Shown here: positions 16,455 through 23,874 of the stretch, piece by piece
How the letters are laid out: every line of letters starts with the position of its first letter
Position numbering within the stretch: the first letter of the stretch is position 1
Source: JALZKA01 sp963717635
GTDB taxonomy: Bacteria; Actinomycetota; Thermoleophilia; Solirubrobacterales; 70-9
DNA length: 64,000 bases
Reading direction: 5' to 3'
Assembly: GCA_963717635.1 (NCBI GenBank)
Contig: OY970347.1
Span: forward strand, 806,001-870,000
Notes under the pieces: generated by a model
The model's input: only the letters and a program-made list of their open reading frames with translations
Told to the model about the DNA's origin: nothing
The model's database searches: none
Position numbers and translations under genes: made by a program

Positions 16455-17037
16455 CCATCACGTTGAGCTCGCGGTTCTGGAAGAGCCCGGTGCCGCTCAC
16501 TGTCGAATAGCGCAACGAGAAGTTGTGCCTCCCTGCAGGGACGTTCGAGAACACCAGCCAGCCGCTGCGGGCCTGGACATCGGCGCCGTCGGCCTCCGCC
16601 GTACCGGGCGTCGAGTACCGGAACTCGAATGAGGTGTTCTCGGTGCGCATGATTGCCGGGGCCCCCGCGAACACGGTTGGCGCGTAGAGGTGGACGCGAG
16701 CGCGGTCACCGGCGCCGCCATCTGACCGCCGCATCTCCGCCTGCGCGTGGACCGCTACCAGCGCCCCTTCGGGGACGCGGACAGCGACCGAGGGGCCGTT
16801 CGTCGGCACGGCGATATTGCTCGTGGTTTGGGTGAGCCCGGCCACGCGGTCCGTGCGCACAAGGTTGGTGTTGTTGGTCCGCACCGCGTCGCGGGCGAGA
16901 TCGCGGGTCTTGACCTGGCGCGAGGCGATGTCGTCCGACTTCACGGTGTTCTTGCCGGGCAGCGCGATCGCGGTGCCGGTCAGCGCGGCGACCAGCGCGG
17001 CAAGCGCGACGATCATCGCCGGTGATGGTTTCCTCAC
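16444..17037 (-). CDS. Exported or membrane-anchored protein of unknown function
   Basis: 197 residues from GTG 17037, chosen because GGGAGGT lies 7 bp upstream; the frame stays open to 17190 without a better start. The N-terminus is a signal peptide or anchor (MIVALAALVAALTGTAIALPG), followed by a V-K-S-x-D-I / V-K-T-x-D-L pattern (KNTVKSDDIASRQVKTRDL) that I associate with a group of Thermoleophilia surface proteins. The C-terminal 120 residues look like a beta-sandwich (VSGTGLFQNRELNVMVIR). No catalytic motif is seen. Confidence 0.7.
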   Translation of the reverse strand: MRKPSPAMIVALAALVAALTGTAIALPGKNTVKSDDIASRQVKTRDLARDAVRTNNTNLVRTDRVAGLTQTTSNIAVPTNGPSVAVRVPEGALVAVHAQAEMRRSDGGAGDRARVHLYAPTVFAGAPAIMRTENTSFEFRYSTPGTAEADGADVQARSGWLVFSNVPAGRHNFSLRYSTVSGTGLFQNRELNVMVIR

Positions 17038-17131
17038 TTGCGTACCTCCCTGGAGTCGAGTCCCAACCCTGTTCCGGTAACACCCTATGGGCCCCGGCGC
17101 TGCGCTGCCCGTCGCTAAACTCAGCCGTCCG

Positions 17132-17338
17132 ATGAAGACCGGAATCCATCCCGAGTACGTCCTGTCCCACGTGCATTGCTCGTGCGGCAACGACTTCTAC
17201 ACGCGCTCGACGAAGCCAGACCTGCACGTCGAGATCTGCTCCGAGTGCCACCCGTTCTACACCGGCAAGCAGAAGCTGGTCGATACCGGTGGCCGGGTCG
17301 AGCGCTTCCGCCGCCGCGCGGCACGCAGCCAGAAGTAG
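17132..17338 (+). CDS. rpmE: 50S ribosomal protein L31, zinc-binding form
   Basis: 68 residues from ATG 17132 (MKTGIHPEYV). It has the four zinc ligands of the C+ form: C16 and C18 (HCSCGNDF), C37 and C40 (ICSECHPFYTGKQK). A zinc-independent paralogue is not in the window. The gene leads the conserved block rpmE - DUF1385 - prfA - prmC, although the second gene is decayed here. Confidence 0.97.
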   Translation: MKTGIHPEYVLSHVHCSCGNDFYTRSTKPDLHVEICSECHPFYTGKQKLVDTGGRVERFRRRAARSQK

Positions 17339-17369
17339 CGCCTCGTCAAGGCCAGCCGGCGACCTGCCG

Positions 17370-17746
17370 ATGGCAGAGCCGATGAGCACCAACTCGCCCT
17401 GCCTGGCTGACGTCCGGATGCCCGACGGGATGCCCGTCGCCGGGTGCGACGCCCCGGTCGGCGGCCAGGCAGTGCTGGAGGGCGTGATGATGCGCGGCGT
17501 ATCGACCTGGTCGGTCGCGGTCCGCACTCCCGAGGGCGAGATCGATGTCACCTCGGAGCCGCTGGTCTGCTACGAGGCGGGCGACCACTTGACGCCGGCC
17601 CGGGCCTTCGGCTGCAGAGCCTGACCACGCGTGAGCCCGACCGCGAGCAGCTCGTGGTCGCGATCGCTGCGCTCGAGGCCGCGCTGGCCGTCGAGAACCC
17701 CGAGCAGGAGGCGCGCCGGCCCGACGCGATCGAGATCGTCGCCTAG
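17370..17746 (+). pseudogene. DUF1385 (YqhQ-like) gene remnant with large internal deletion
   Basis: The N-terminal part from ATG 17370 contains PVGGQAVLEGVMMRGVSTWSVAV, the unmistakable start of DUF1385 membrane proteins (normally about 300 residues or more). That frame hits a stop at 17624 after 84 codons. In another frame, from about 17593 to the TAG at 17746, comes PGLRLQSLTTREPDREQLVVA, the DUF1385 C-terminus. The transmembrane middle, about 200 codons, is missing and the two ends are out of frame, with the junction near 17560-17600. The normal position between rpmE and prfA supports orthology. Confidence 0.8.
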
Positions 17747-17898
17747 CCCGAGTGTCGGCCGTCGATCGAGTTCGTGCTGCCGAGCCGGCCCTCGCATGCC
17801 CCCGCGGGGGAGTCAACTTCGGGCGCGTTAGCCTCGGGTGTTGAGATGAGCGACGTAAGGCGCGAAAGCGGATTTGCCTCCCTGGTAAGGGCTTGTTC

Positions 17899-18972
17899 AT
17901 GATCGAGAAGCTCGTCGAGCAGATCGAGAACCGGTTCGCCGAGCTCGAACGGCAGATGTCCGACCAGGGCGTGATCGCCGATCAATCGCGCTATGCGGGC
18001 GTTGGCCGCGAGTACAACCGGCTTCGGGCAGCGAGGGAGCTGGCGAGCGAGTGGCGCACCCTGCGCGACGACCTGGAGGGTGCCCGCGAGCTGCTGGCCT
18101 CAGAAGGCGATGACCCTGAGCTGCGCGCCGTGCTGACCGAGGCGCCGCAGCGGCTCGACGAGGTCGAGGAGGCGATCCGCCTGGCGATGGTGGAGCCCGA
18201 CCCGAATGACGACAAGAACGTGATCGTCGAGATCCGCGGCGGAACCGGTGGCGACGAGGCCGCCCTGTTCGCGGGCGACCTCTACAAGATGCTCACCCGC
18301 TACGCCGAGCATCGGGGGTTCACCACGGAGGACCTGTCGCTCTCGCCCGCCGACGTGGGGGGCTTCAAGGAGGCGACGTTCGCGGTCAAGGGCGACGGCG
18401 CCTACTCCGTGTTCAAGTTCGAGGGCGGAACGCACCGCGTGCAGCGGGTGCCGAAGACCGAGTCGCAGGGGCGCATCCACACTTCGACCGCGACCGTCGC
18501 GGTGTTGCCCGAGGCGGAGGAGGTGGAGGTGGACCTTGACCCGAACGACCTCCAGATCGACGTCTACCGATCATCGGGCCCGGGCGGGCAGTCCGTCAAC
18601 ACCACGGACTCCGCCGTTCGCATCACCCACAGACCGACCGGGATCGTCGTGTCGATGCAGGACGAGAAGTCGCAGCTCCAGAACCGCGAGAAGGCGATGC
18701 GGGTGCTGCGGGCGCGCCTGTACGAGCGCAAGCTCGCCGAGCAGGCGGCGGAGATCGCCGCCGAGCGGCGCTCGCAGGTGGGAACCGGCGAGCGCTCCGA
18801 GAAGGTCCGCACCTACAACTTCCCGCAGGGCCGGGTCACCGACCATCGCGTCAAGCTCACGGCCCACAACCTGGACGAGATCCTGGCCGGGTCGCTCAAC
18901 GAGTTCACCGACGCCCTGGCCGGCGAGGAGAAGCGCGCGCTTTTGGCTGCCCAGGCGGAGGGAGGCGGATGA
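17899..18972 (+). CDS. prfA: Peptide chain release factor 1
   Basis: 357 residues from ATG 17899 (a TTG two codons earlier is possible). RF1 recognises UAA and UAG. The stop-codon recognition PxT is PKT at 185-187 (RVPKTESQGRIHTS), and the peptidyl-tRNA hydrolysis GGQ is at 229-231 in SSGPGGQSVN. Length is normal. The next gene, prmC, which methylates that glutamine, overlaps by 4 bp (ATGA). Confidence 0.97.
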   Translation: MIEKLVEQIENRFAELERQMSDQGVIADQSRYAGVGREYNRLRAARELASEWRTLRDDLEGARELLASEGDDPELRAVLTEAPQRLDEVEEAIRLAMVEPDPNDDKNVIVEIRGGTGGDEAALFAGDLYKMLTRYAEHRGFTTEDLSLSPADVGGFKEATFAVKGDGAYSVFKFEGGTHRVQRVPKTESQGRIHTSTATVAVLPEAEEVEVDLDPNDLQIDVYRSSGPGGQSVNTTDSAVRITHRPTGIVVSMQDEKSQLQNREKAMRVLRARLYERKLAEQAAEIAAERRSQVGTGERSEKVRTYNFPQGRVTDHRVKLTAHNLDEILAGSLNEFTDALAGEEKRALLAAQAEGGG

Positions 18973-19814
18973 GCCAGGCGATCTCGCCCGGGTCAGTCGC
19001 CCAGGCCCTCGAGGCAGCGATCGACGCGGTGCGCGCCGCCGGCGTCGAGTCCCCGCGTCTGGACGCCGAGCTGCTCCTCGCGGAGGCGAGCGGCCTCAGC
19101 CGGGCCCAGATCGCGGCCTCGCCCGATCAGCCACTCGGGGCGGCCCAGGGCAGGCGTTTCGCCGAGCTCGTGCGCCGGCGCCTGCGCCGCGAACCGATTG
19201 CGTACATCCTCGGTCGCCGGGGCTTTCGACACATCGACCTTGCGGTCGACCCCCGAGTTCTGATCCCGCGGCCGGAGAGCGAGCTGCTGGTCGAGCTGGC
19301 GCTGGAGCTCGAGCCGTCCACGGTGCTCGACGTGGGGACCGGGTCGGGCGCGATCGCGCTGGCGGTGGCCGACGAGTTGCCGCAGGCCACGGTGCTCGCC
19401 ACGGACATCTATCCCGAGACGCTCGACGTTGCCCGCGCCAACGCGGTGCGCCTGGGGTTGGCCGATCGCGTGCGGTTCGAGCTGGGTTCGCTTCCTGGTG
19501 AGGGGTCGTTCGACCTGCTCCTGGCCAACCTGCCATACGTGACCGCCTCGCAATGGCTTTCCTTGGAGCCCGAGCTCCGCGATTTCGAGCCCCGCGGCGC
19601 GTTGACCCCGGGGCCGACGGGGCTCGAGGCGATCGAAGCGCTGCTCGGCGAGCTGTCGGTTTCGCCCCTTCGAGCGGAGACGATCGGCCTCGAGGTGGGA
19701 GACGGGATGTGGAGGACCGTCGCCGAGCTCGTGCGCAGGGCGGGATACGAGCCGGTCGAGGTTCGTCCTGATCTGGCGGGGATCGACCGCATGGTCGCCG
19801 GTCGCCGCACATGA
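18969..19814 (+). CDS. prmC: Release factor glutamine N5-methyltransferase
   Basis: 281 residues. An N-terminal helical domain carries the LGRRGFRHIDLAVDPRVLIPRPE linker signature, followed by a Rossmann methyltransferase domain with SAM motif LDVGTGSGAIALA. The substrate-binding NPPY motif reads NLPY (187-190) here. PrmC methylates the GGQ glutamine of release factors. It overlaps prfA upstream and the Sua5-like gene downstream by 4 bp each, indicating translational coupling. Confidence 0.94.
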   Translation: MSQAISPGSVAQALEAAIDAVRAAGVESPRLDAELLLAEASGLSRAQIAASPDQPLGAAQGRRFAELVRRRLRREPIAYILGRRGFRHIDLAVDPRVLIPRPESELLVELALELEPSTVLDVGTGSGAIALAVADELPQATVLATDIYPETLDVARANAVRLGLADRVRFELGSLPGEGSFDLLLANLPYVTASQWLSLEPELRDFEPRGALTPGPTGLEAIEALLGELSVSPLRAETIGLEVGDGMWRTVAELVRRAGYEPVEVRPDLAGIDRMVAGRRT

Positions 19815-20443
19815 GCCACACCATCTCGGTCGAGCGCGACGGCGCTCCCGCGGTTCGCGCGGCGGTTGAGGAGACGATTGCCGGCGGCGGCGTCGTGGTG
19901 TTCCCTGCCGACGGGCTCTACGGCTTGGCGTGCGACCCGCTGCGGGCGGACGCGATCGCGCGCCTCCACGCGCTGAAGGGCCGCGACCACGGCAAGCCGT
20001 CCGCCGTCCTGTTCTTCTCGCCCCTGATCCTGCGCGAGCTGATCGGGAGCCTCGGCGAGCGCACCCGGGCCGCGCTCGCGGCGCTTCTCCCCGGTCCCGT
20101 GACCCTCGTCGTCCACAACCCTGAGCGTCGCTACCCCCTCGCCTGCCGGGAGGATCCGGAGCGGCTTGGCCTGCGGCTGATCGAGGGACCGCTGACCGGG
20201 GTCTCCAGGCCGCTGTTCCAGACCTCCGCAAATCGCAGCGGCGACGCGCCCCCAGCTCGCTTCGACGACGTCGGCGGCGAGATCGTCTCCGGCGCCGACC
20301 TGGCGATCGACGGTGGCGAGCTGTCCGGCGAGCCGTCGACCGTTGTCGACGTGACCGGGCTCGAGCTCGGCGGCGGCTGGCGCCTCCTGCGCGCAGGCGC
20401 GCTTCCCGAGGCCGTGGTCGGCGAGCGGCTGGCGGCCGCCTAG
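19811..20443 (+). CDS. L-threonylcarbamoyladenylate synthase (Sua5/YrdC/YwlC family)
   Basis: 210 residues with one YrdC domain: FPADGLYGLACDP near residues 30-42, KGRDHGKPSAVLF and the conserved QTSANRSG. It makes threonylcarbamoyl-AMP from threonine, bicarbonate and ATP for the t6A37 modification of ANN-decoding tRNAs. There is no C-terminal Sua5 domain, so it is the short YrdC-like form. It is the last gene of the release-factor operon and converges on the following gene with a 4 bp overlap. Confidence 0.92.
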   Translation: MSHTISVERDGAPAVRAAVEETIAGGGVVVFPADGLYGLACDPLRADAIARLHALKGRDHGKPSAVLFFSPLILRELIGSLGERTRAALAALLPGPVTLVVHNPERRYPLACREDPERLGLRLIEGPLTGVSRPLFQTSANRSGDAPPARFDDVGGEIVSGADLAIDGGELSGEPSTVVDVTGLELGGGWRLLRAGALPEAVVGERLAAA

Positions 20444-20835
20444 CGCGTCGCGGCCCGCGCCTCGTCGAGCGTGAAGAAGAACTCGATGCGGATCAGCTGC
20501 TCGTCGCGCAGGTGGCACAGCAGGAACGTCTCCTGGCTCACGTCGAGGCCGCTGGACTGGCCGCGTGCCCGCAACATCGCCTCGACCACGACCCTGCCCT
20601 CGCCGCCGTCGTGGAACTCGGTTGCCTCAACGCGGACCTCGTCCATCACCTCGAAGAAGCTCTCCCACCAGCGGCGCATGCCCTCGGGACCGCGGTAGAC
20701 CTGCGGTTCGGCGGCGATCCCGGGCAGCGTCTCCATCTCGAACTCCGGGTGCACCAGCGGCAGTAGCGCCTCGTAGCCCTCCTCCGCGAGTGTCGCGAGG
20801 TTCCTGCGCAGGAACTCAACGTCCTCGGTTGACAC
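20440..20835 (-). CDS. SnoaL/NTF2-like family protein
   Basis: 131 residues forming one cone-shaped NTF2-like domain: N-terminal helices (NLATLAEEGYEALLPLVHPEFEME), a YRGPEGMRRWWESFFE segment, and C-terminal strands (ETFLLCHLRDEQLIRIEFFF). Members include polyketide cyclases, ketosteroid isomerase-like enzymes and non-catalytic binding proteins; no specific catalytic set can be assigned. It is divergent from rpiB, 23 bp away. Confidence 0.82.
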   Translation of the reverse strand: MSTEDVEFLRRNLATLAEEGYEALLPLVHPEFEMETLPGIAAEPQVYRGPEGMRRWWESFFEVMDEVRVEATEFHDGGEGRVVVEAMLRARGQSSGLDVSQETFLLCHLRDEQLIRIEFFFTLDEARAATR

Positions 20836-20858
20836 GCGCGCAGAGTATCGTCGGCGCG

Positions 20859-21305
20859 ATGAGGATCGCGGTCGGATCGGACCACGCGGGCTTCGAGCTC
20901 AAGGAGCTCGTCAGGCCGTTGCTGGAAGACGCCGGGCATCAGGTTGTCGACGTCGGGACTGACTCCGACGAGTCCACCGACTACCCGCTGCACGCCGAGG
21001 CCGCCGCGCGGCTGGTGGCCGACGGAGAGGCCGAGCGCGCGGTGCTCGTCTGCGGCTCCGGGGTCGGCGTCTCGATCGTCGCCAACAAGGTCGACGGCGT
21101 TCGCGCCGTCAACGCGCACGACCCCGACGAGGCGGAGATGAGCCGCCGCCACAACGACGCCAACGTGCTCGCCCTCGCGGGCCGCAAGATCTCGGGGAGC
21201 GACGCTCAGGCGATCGTCGAGCGGTTCCTGGCGACGGAGTTCGAGGGTGGGCGTCACAAGCGCCGCGTCGACCAGATCACGGCCGTCGAGCGCGACTCCT
21301 CCTAG
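20859..21305 (+). CDS. rpiB: Ribose-5-phosphate isomerase B
   Basis: 148 residues from ATG 20859 (MRIAVGSDHAGFELKELV). It interconverts ribose-5-phosphate and ribulose-5-phosphate. The active-site cysteine is in VLVCGSGVGVSIVANK and the conserved SRRHNDANVLALAGR segment is present. RpiB and related sugar-phosphate isomerases (LacAB) share this fold; length and motifs fit RpiB. Confidence 0.95.
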   Translation: MRIAVGSDHAGFELKELVRPLLEDAGHQVVDVGTDSDESTDYPLHAEAAARLVADGEAERAVLVCGSGVGVSIVANKVDGVRAVNAHDPDEAEMSRRHNDANVLALAGRKISGSDAQAIVERFLATEFEGGRHKRRVDQITAVERDSS

Positions 21306-21310
21306 ATCCC

Positions 21311-21736
21311 GTGGACTCACGGCGCCTGAAGACCGCGCTGCTCGCGGCCGTGGTCGCGGGGCTGGCCGCGGCGGGGATCGCGATCCCGGAGGGGGACGAC
21401 GACTCCACCCAGGCCACGGCTCCGCCCTCGGCGAGCGCCGACGACGTCTCAAGCTCGCCGCTTGCAAGCGCCGAGGAGCAGGAGATCGCTCGCGTGCTGG
21501 CTGCGATCGAGGCGGGCGATCCGCTGTCCCACGAGGAGGACGGCGGCGTGTTCCAGAACCGCGAGGCGCTGTTGCCCGAGCAGCCGCTCGGCTACTACCG
21601 CGAGTACACGGTCGAAACGCCGGGCTCGCCGGATCGCGGGGCCCGCCGCCTCGTAATCGGCGAAGCTGGGGAGACGTACTACACGGACGACCACTACGCC
21701 TCGTTCGAGGAGATCGAGCCGGAGGACTACCAGTGA
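21311..21736 (+). CDS. Secreted barnase-like ribonuclease
   Basis: 141 residues from GTG 21311, 5 bp after rpiB. An N-terminal hydrophobic segment (ALLAAVVAGLAAAGIAI) is a signal peptide or anchor, followed by a serine/acid linker and a guanyl-specific ribonuclease domain (about 79-135). The barnase catalytic set is visible: R84 (FQNREALLP), E98 (YYREYTV), arginines 109-113 (PDRGARR) and H128 (YYTDDHYASF). It would cut RNA outside the cell or in a competitor. Its stop overlaps the barstar start. Confidence 0.92.
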   Translation: MDSRRLKTALLAAVVAGLAAAGIAIPEGDDDSTQATAPPSASADDVSSSPLASAEEQEIARVLAAIEAGDPLSHEEDGGVFQNREALLPEQPLGYYREYTVETPGSPDRGARRLVIGEAGETYYTDDHYASFEEIEPEDYQ

Positions 21737-22125
21737 ACCTGCCGATCGGGCGACTCGACCATGCGGACTGGAGCTGCGTCCATTTTGCCCGCGAGGGCCC
21801 TGACGAGGACGAGCTTCTCGAGTGGGGAATGGCCCTGGTCCGCATCGACCTGGACGCGGGCGCCGACGACCGCGAGCTGATCGATGCGCTCGCAGCCGGC
21901 TTCAGCTTCCCCGACTACTTCGGCGGCAATTGGGACGCGGTCGAGGAGTGCCTGCGCGACCTCTCATGGCTCGAGGCCGACGGCTACGTCCTCGTCGTCC
22001 GCGACGCAGAGCTGCTCTGGCGAGGCGATCCGCGGCTGCCGGCCAAGCTCGTGCGGTCCTGGCTGTTCTGCGCCGAGCACTGGGCCCGGCGGGACATCCC
22101 GTTTCACCTCGTTTTCGAGTGGTGA
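21733..22125 (+). CDS. Barstar-family ribonuclease inhibitor
   Basis: 130 residues from GTG 21733, which overlaps the ribonuclease TGA (GTGA), so inhibitor translation is coupled to toxin translation. The barstar motif FPDYFGGNWDAVEECLRDL is at 59-77, with D68 and E72 at the positions that contact the nuclease active site in barstar. The first 35 residues extend beyond the minimal fold. It should bind and silence the ribonuclease in the cytoplasm. The 3' end overlaps the convergent tetR by 22 bp. Confidence 0.92.
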   Translation: MNLPIGRLDHADWSCVHFAREGPDEDELLEWGMALVRIDLDAGADDRELIDALAAGFSFPDYFGGNWDAVEECLRDLSWLEADGYVLVVRDAELLWRGDPRLPAKLVRSWLFCAEHWARRDIPFHLVFEW

Positions 22126-22736
22126 GGCGCGTATGACGCGAAGGCCCGGACGAACAGCTCGCGCGCCCGGTTGAGCTCCCGGGTTGAGCCGCGCTCGATC
22201 CACTCCAGGCAAAACCCCTCGATCGTCGCCGTGGCCAGCAGCGCCGATTGCTCGACATTCCGCGCCGGGATCCCGGCGTCGCGCAGGAGGCGGGCGAGGA
22301 CCTGGCGCCACTGCGCCTTCACCTCGCGCAGTACCACGCGCACCTCGTCGTCGACGACCGAGACCGCGTTGAGGTCGAAGTAGGCACGGGCGATCCGGGC
22401 GTCGCGCTCGAGGATGCCCCAGACGGAATCGACCGAGCGGCGCAGGATGTCTTCGACCGTGATCGCTCCTTCGACACCGGCGAGGACGTCCGCGGTGATC
22501 TGCTCGCCGATCTCGCGCGCCGCCGCCGCGATCAGGCCCTGCTTCGAACCGAAGTGGTAGGAGACCAGGGCCTTGTTCTCACCCGCGCGGGCGGCGACCT
22601 TCGCCAGTGTCGTGCCCGCGTAGCCCTCCGCCTTGAGCGTCTCGAGGGCGGCGTCGAGGATCCGCTCGCGCGCCCCGGTCGACGGTCTTCCGGGACCCGC
22701 GCGCCTGATCTCACCGGCGGGGTTCGGGTCGCTCAC
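22104..22736 (-). CDS. TetR-family repressor of the R2lox-like operon
   Basis: 210 residues from GTG 22736, overlapping the stop of the upstream oxidase gene (GTGA). The N-terminal helix-turn-helix is at about 25-67 (ARERILDAALETLKAEGYAG then KVAARAGENKALVSYHFGSK). The ligand-binding domain follows and keeps ALLATATIEGFCLEWIERG. Co-transcription with the oxidase and the palindrome over their promoter (23753-23778) suggest autoregulation. The inducer is unknown. Confidence 0.9.
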   Translation of the reverse strand: MSDPNPAGEIRRAGPGRPSTGARERILDAALETLKAEGYAGTTLAKVAARAGENKALVSYHFGSKQGLIAAAAREIGEQITADVLAGVEGAITVEDILRRSVDSVWGILERDARIARAYFDLNAVSVVDDEVRVVLREVKAQWRQVLARLLRDAGIPARNVEQSALLATATIEGFCLEWIERGSTRELNRARELFVRAFASYAPHHSKTR

Positions 22737-23710
22737 GCGGGCGCGGCCTCGGCGAGCATCGCCGGGTCGAGGCCCATCGCAGCGAGCTTCTTCGACAGCG
22801 ACTTCGCCGCATAGGCGAAGATCTCGGACGAGTGGTAGAAGGGGGTCTCGAAGTCGTACGGATCGTCGACCCACGGCGGCACGAACACCAGCGGCGCCAC
22901 CGGCAGCGTCTCCTTGAGCGTCTCCTGCACGATCAACGCGTTGGCCTGGTCGGCCTTGATCGCGTCGGCGAGGAACTTGACCCCGAAGCCGACGTGCCGT
23001 GACTCGTCGCGGTTGACGGCGGTGAAGCCCTGGACGAAGCCGGGGAACCAGCCCCGCTCCTTCATCGACTTGATCATGAACCGGGCCGCGGTCAGCGCCA
23101 GCATGCCCTCGATCACGACCATGTAGACGGTGACGCCGCGGACGAGCGCCGGGAAGTCGCTCGGGTTCTGACGGAGCCGCTCGGCGCAGTCGTGCAGGAT
23201 CTCGTCGAACATCGTCTCCCAGTCCTTGTTGACGACGTGGCGATGCTGGTCGAGTTGCTCGGCGATGCCGTCGGCAGTCGAGTTGAAGACCTCACGGTAG
23301 AAGCGATCCCAGAACACGACGTGCTTCGCCTCGTCCGAGATCTGGGTCGTGAGGAAGAGCTGCGCCTCCTTGTGTGGCATGGCGATCGCGAACGGCAGCA
23401 GCTCGACGGTGACGCGGTCCTCGGCGATGAAGAACTCGGAGAAACCGAAGCTGAGGAACTTGCGCTCCTCCTCGGTGAACATCTCGGGGTCGTTCCACTG
23501 GCGGATGTCCTCGCTGAAATCGAAGTCCTCGGTCGACCACTGCTGGCGCTGCCAGCGCGTGAACAGCTTCTCGTAGGACGGGGCCGCCTCCACGATCCGG
23601 TCGAGGCCGGCCATCACCTTGTCGATGTCGCCGTCCATCAGCACCGTGAGCGCCTCGTCGTCGGTTTCGATGTCGCCCTCGCCGCTCGCGGTGCGCAACG
23701 CGTCGCTCAT
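22733..23710 (-). CDS. R2-like ligand-binding oxidase (R2lox-type ferritin-like protein)
   Basis: 325 residues from ATG 23710, with AAGGAG 8 bp upstream. Six dinuclear-metal ligands are present: E97, E127, H130, E201, E236, H239 (FIAEDRV, DEAKH, VIEGM, RDESRH). The first ligand is Glu, unlike the Asp of class Ia/Ib NrdB. V100 (E+3) and Y196 (five before E201) match the Val-Tyr pair that forms the ether crosslink in mycobacterial R2lox, compared from memory. Such proteins hold a Mn/Fe site and a fatty-acid ligand and are thought to be oxidases, not ribonucleotide reductases. Confidence 0.85.
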   Translation of the reverse strand: MSDALRTASGEGDIETDDEALTVLMDGDIDKVMAGLDRIVEAAPSYEKLFTRWQRQQWSTEDFDFSEDIRQWNDPEMFTEEERKFLSFGFSEFFIAEDRVTVELLPFAIAMPHKEAQLFLTTQISDEAKHVVFWDRFYREVFNSTADGIAEQLDQHRHVVNKDWETMFDEILHDCAERLRQNPSDFPALVRGVTVYMVVIEGMLALTAARFMIKSMKERGWFPGFVQGFTAVNRDESRHVGFGVKFLADAIKADQANALIVQETLKETLPVAPLVFVPPWVDDPYDFETPFYHSSEIFAYAAKSLSKKLAAMGLDPAMLAEAAPA

Positions 23711-23745
23711 TCTCTGTCTCCTTGCTGGATCGCCGGAAGTTTTAA

Positions 23746-23774
23746 TTCTTAACCGGTTGACCAAGAAATGTCAA
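23746..23774 (-). promoter_or_regulatory. Promoter of the R2lox - tetR operon
   Basis: On the minus strand TTGACA (23774-23769), a 17 bp spacer and TAAGAA (23751-23746) form a good promoter 36 bp upstream of the ATG. The spacer and -35 lie within a large inverted repeat, as expected for repressor control. Confidence 0.6.
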
Positions 23775-23778
23775 CCGG
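23753..23778. promoter_or_regulatory. Operator: 9 bp inverted repeat over the promoter
   Basis: CCGGTTGAC-N8-GTCAACCGG is a perfect 9 bp inverted repeat covering the -35 hexamer and most of the spacer. It is the probable binding site of the TetR protein encoded as the second gene of this operon. Confidence 0.65.
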
Positions 23779-23804
23779 ACCGACTCCCCCACCCACCGCG
23801 CGCT

Positions 23805-23848
23805 CCGTTCGACATACGACATCCCGGGGATGCACGATCGCGAACACG
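23805..23848 (-). repeat. 44 bp palindromic repeat, left copy
   Basis: Read on the minus strand it runs CGTGTTCGCGAT ... CATCCCCGGGATG ... ATGTCGAACGG, matching the right inner copy at 34 of 44 positions. CATCC/GGATG can form a hairpin. It lies in inverted orientation to the two right copies. Confidence 0.75.
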
Positions 23849-23874
23849 ACTCGCGGTAGCGGCCCCCGCCTTCG

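Noticed and set aside
17799..17810. CCCCCGCGGGGG palindrome before prfA
   Set aside because: No loop or U-run, and such runs arise easily at this GC content; not called a terminator or operator.
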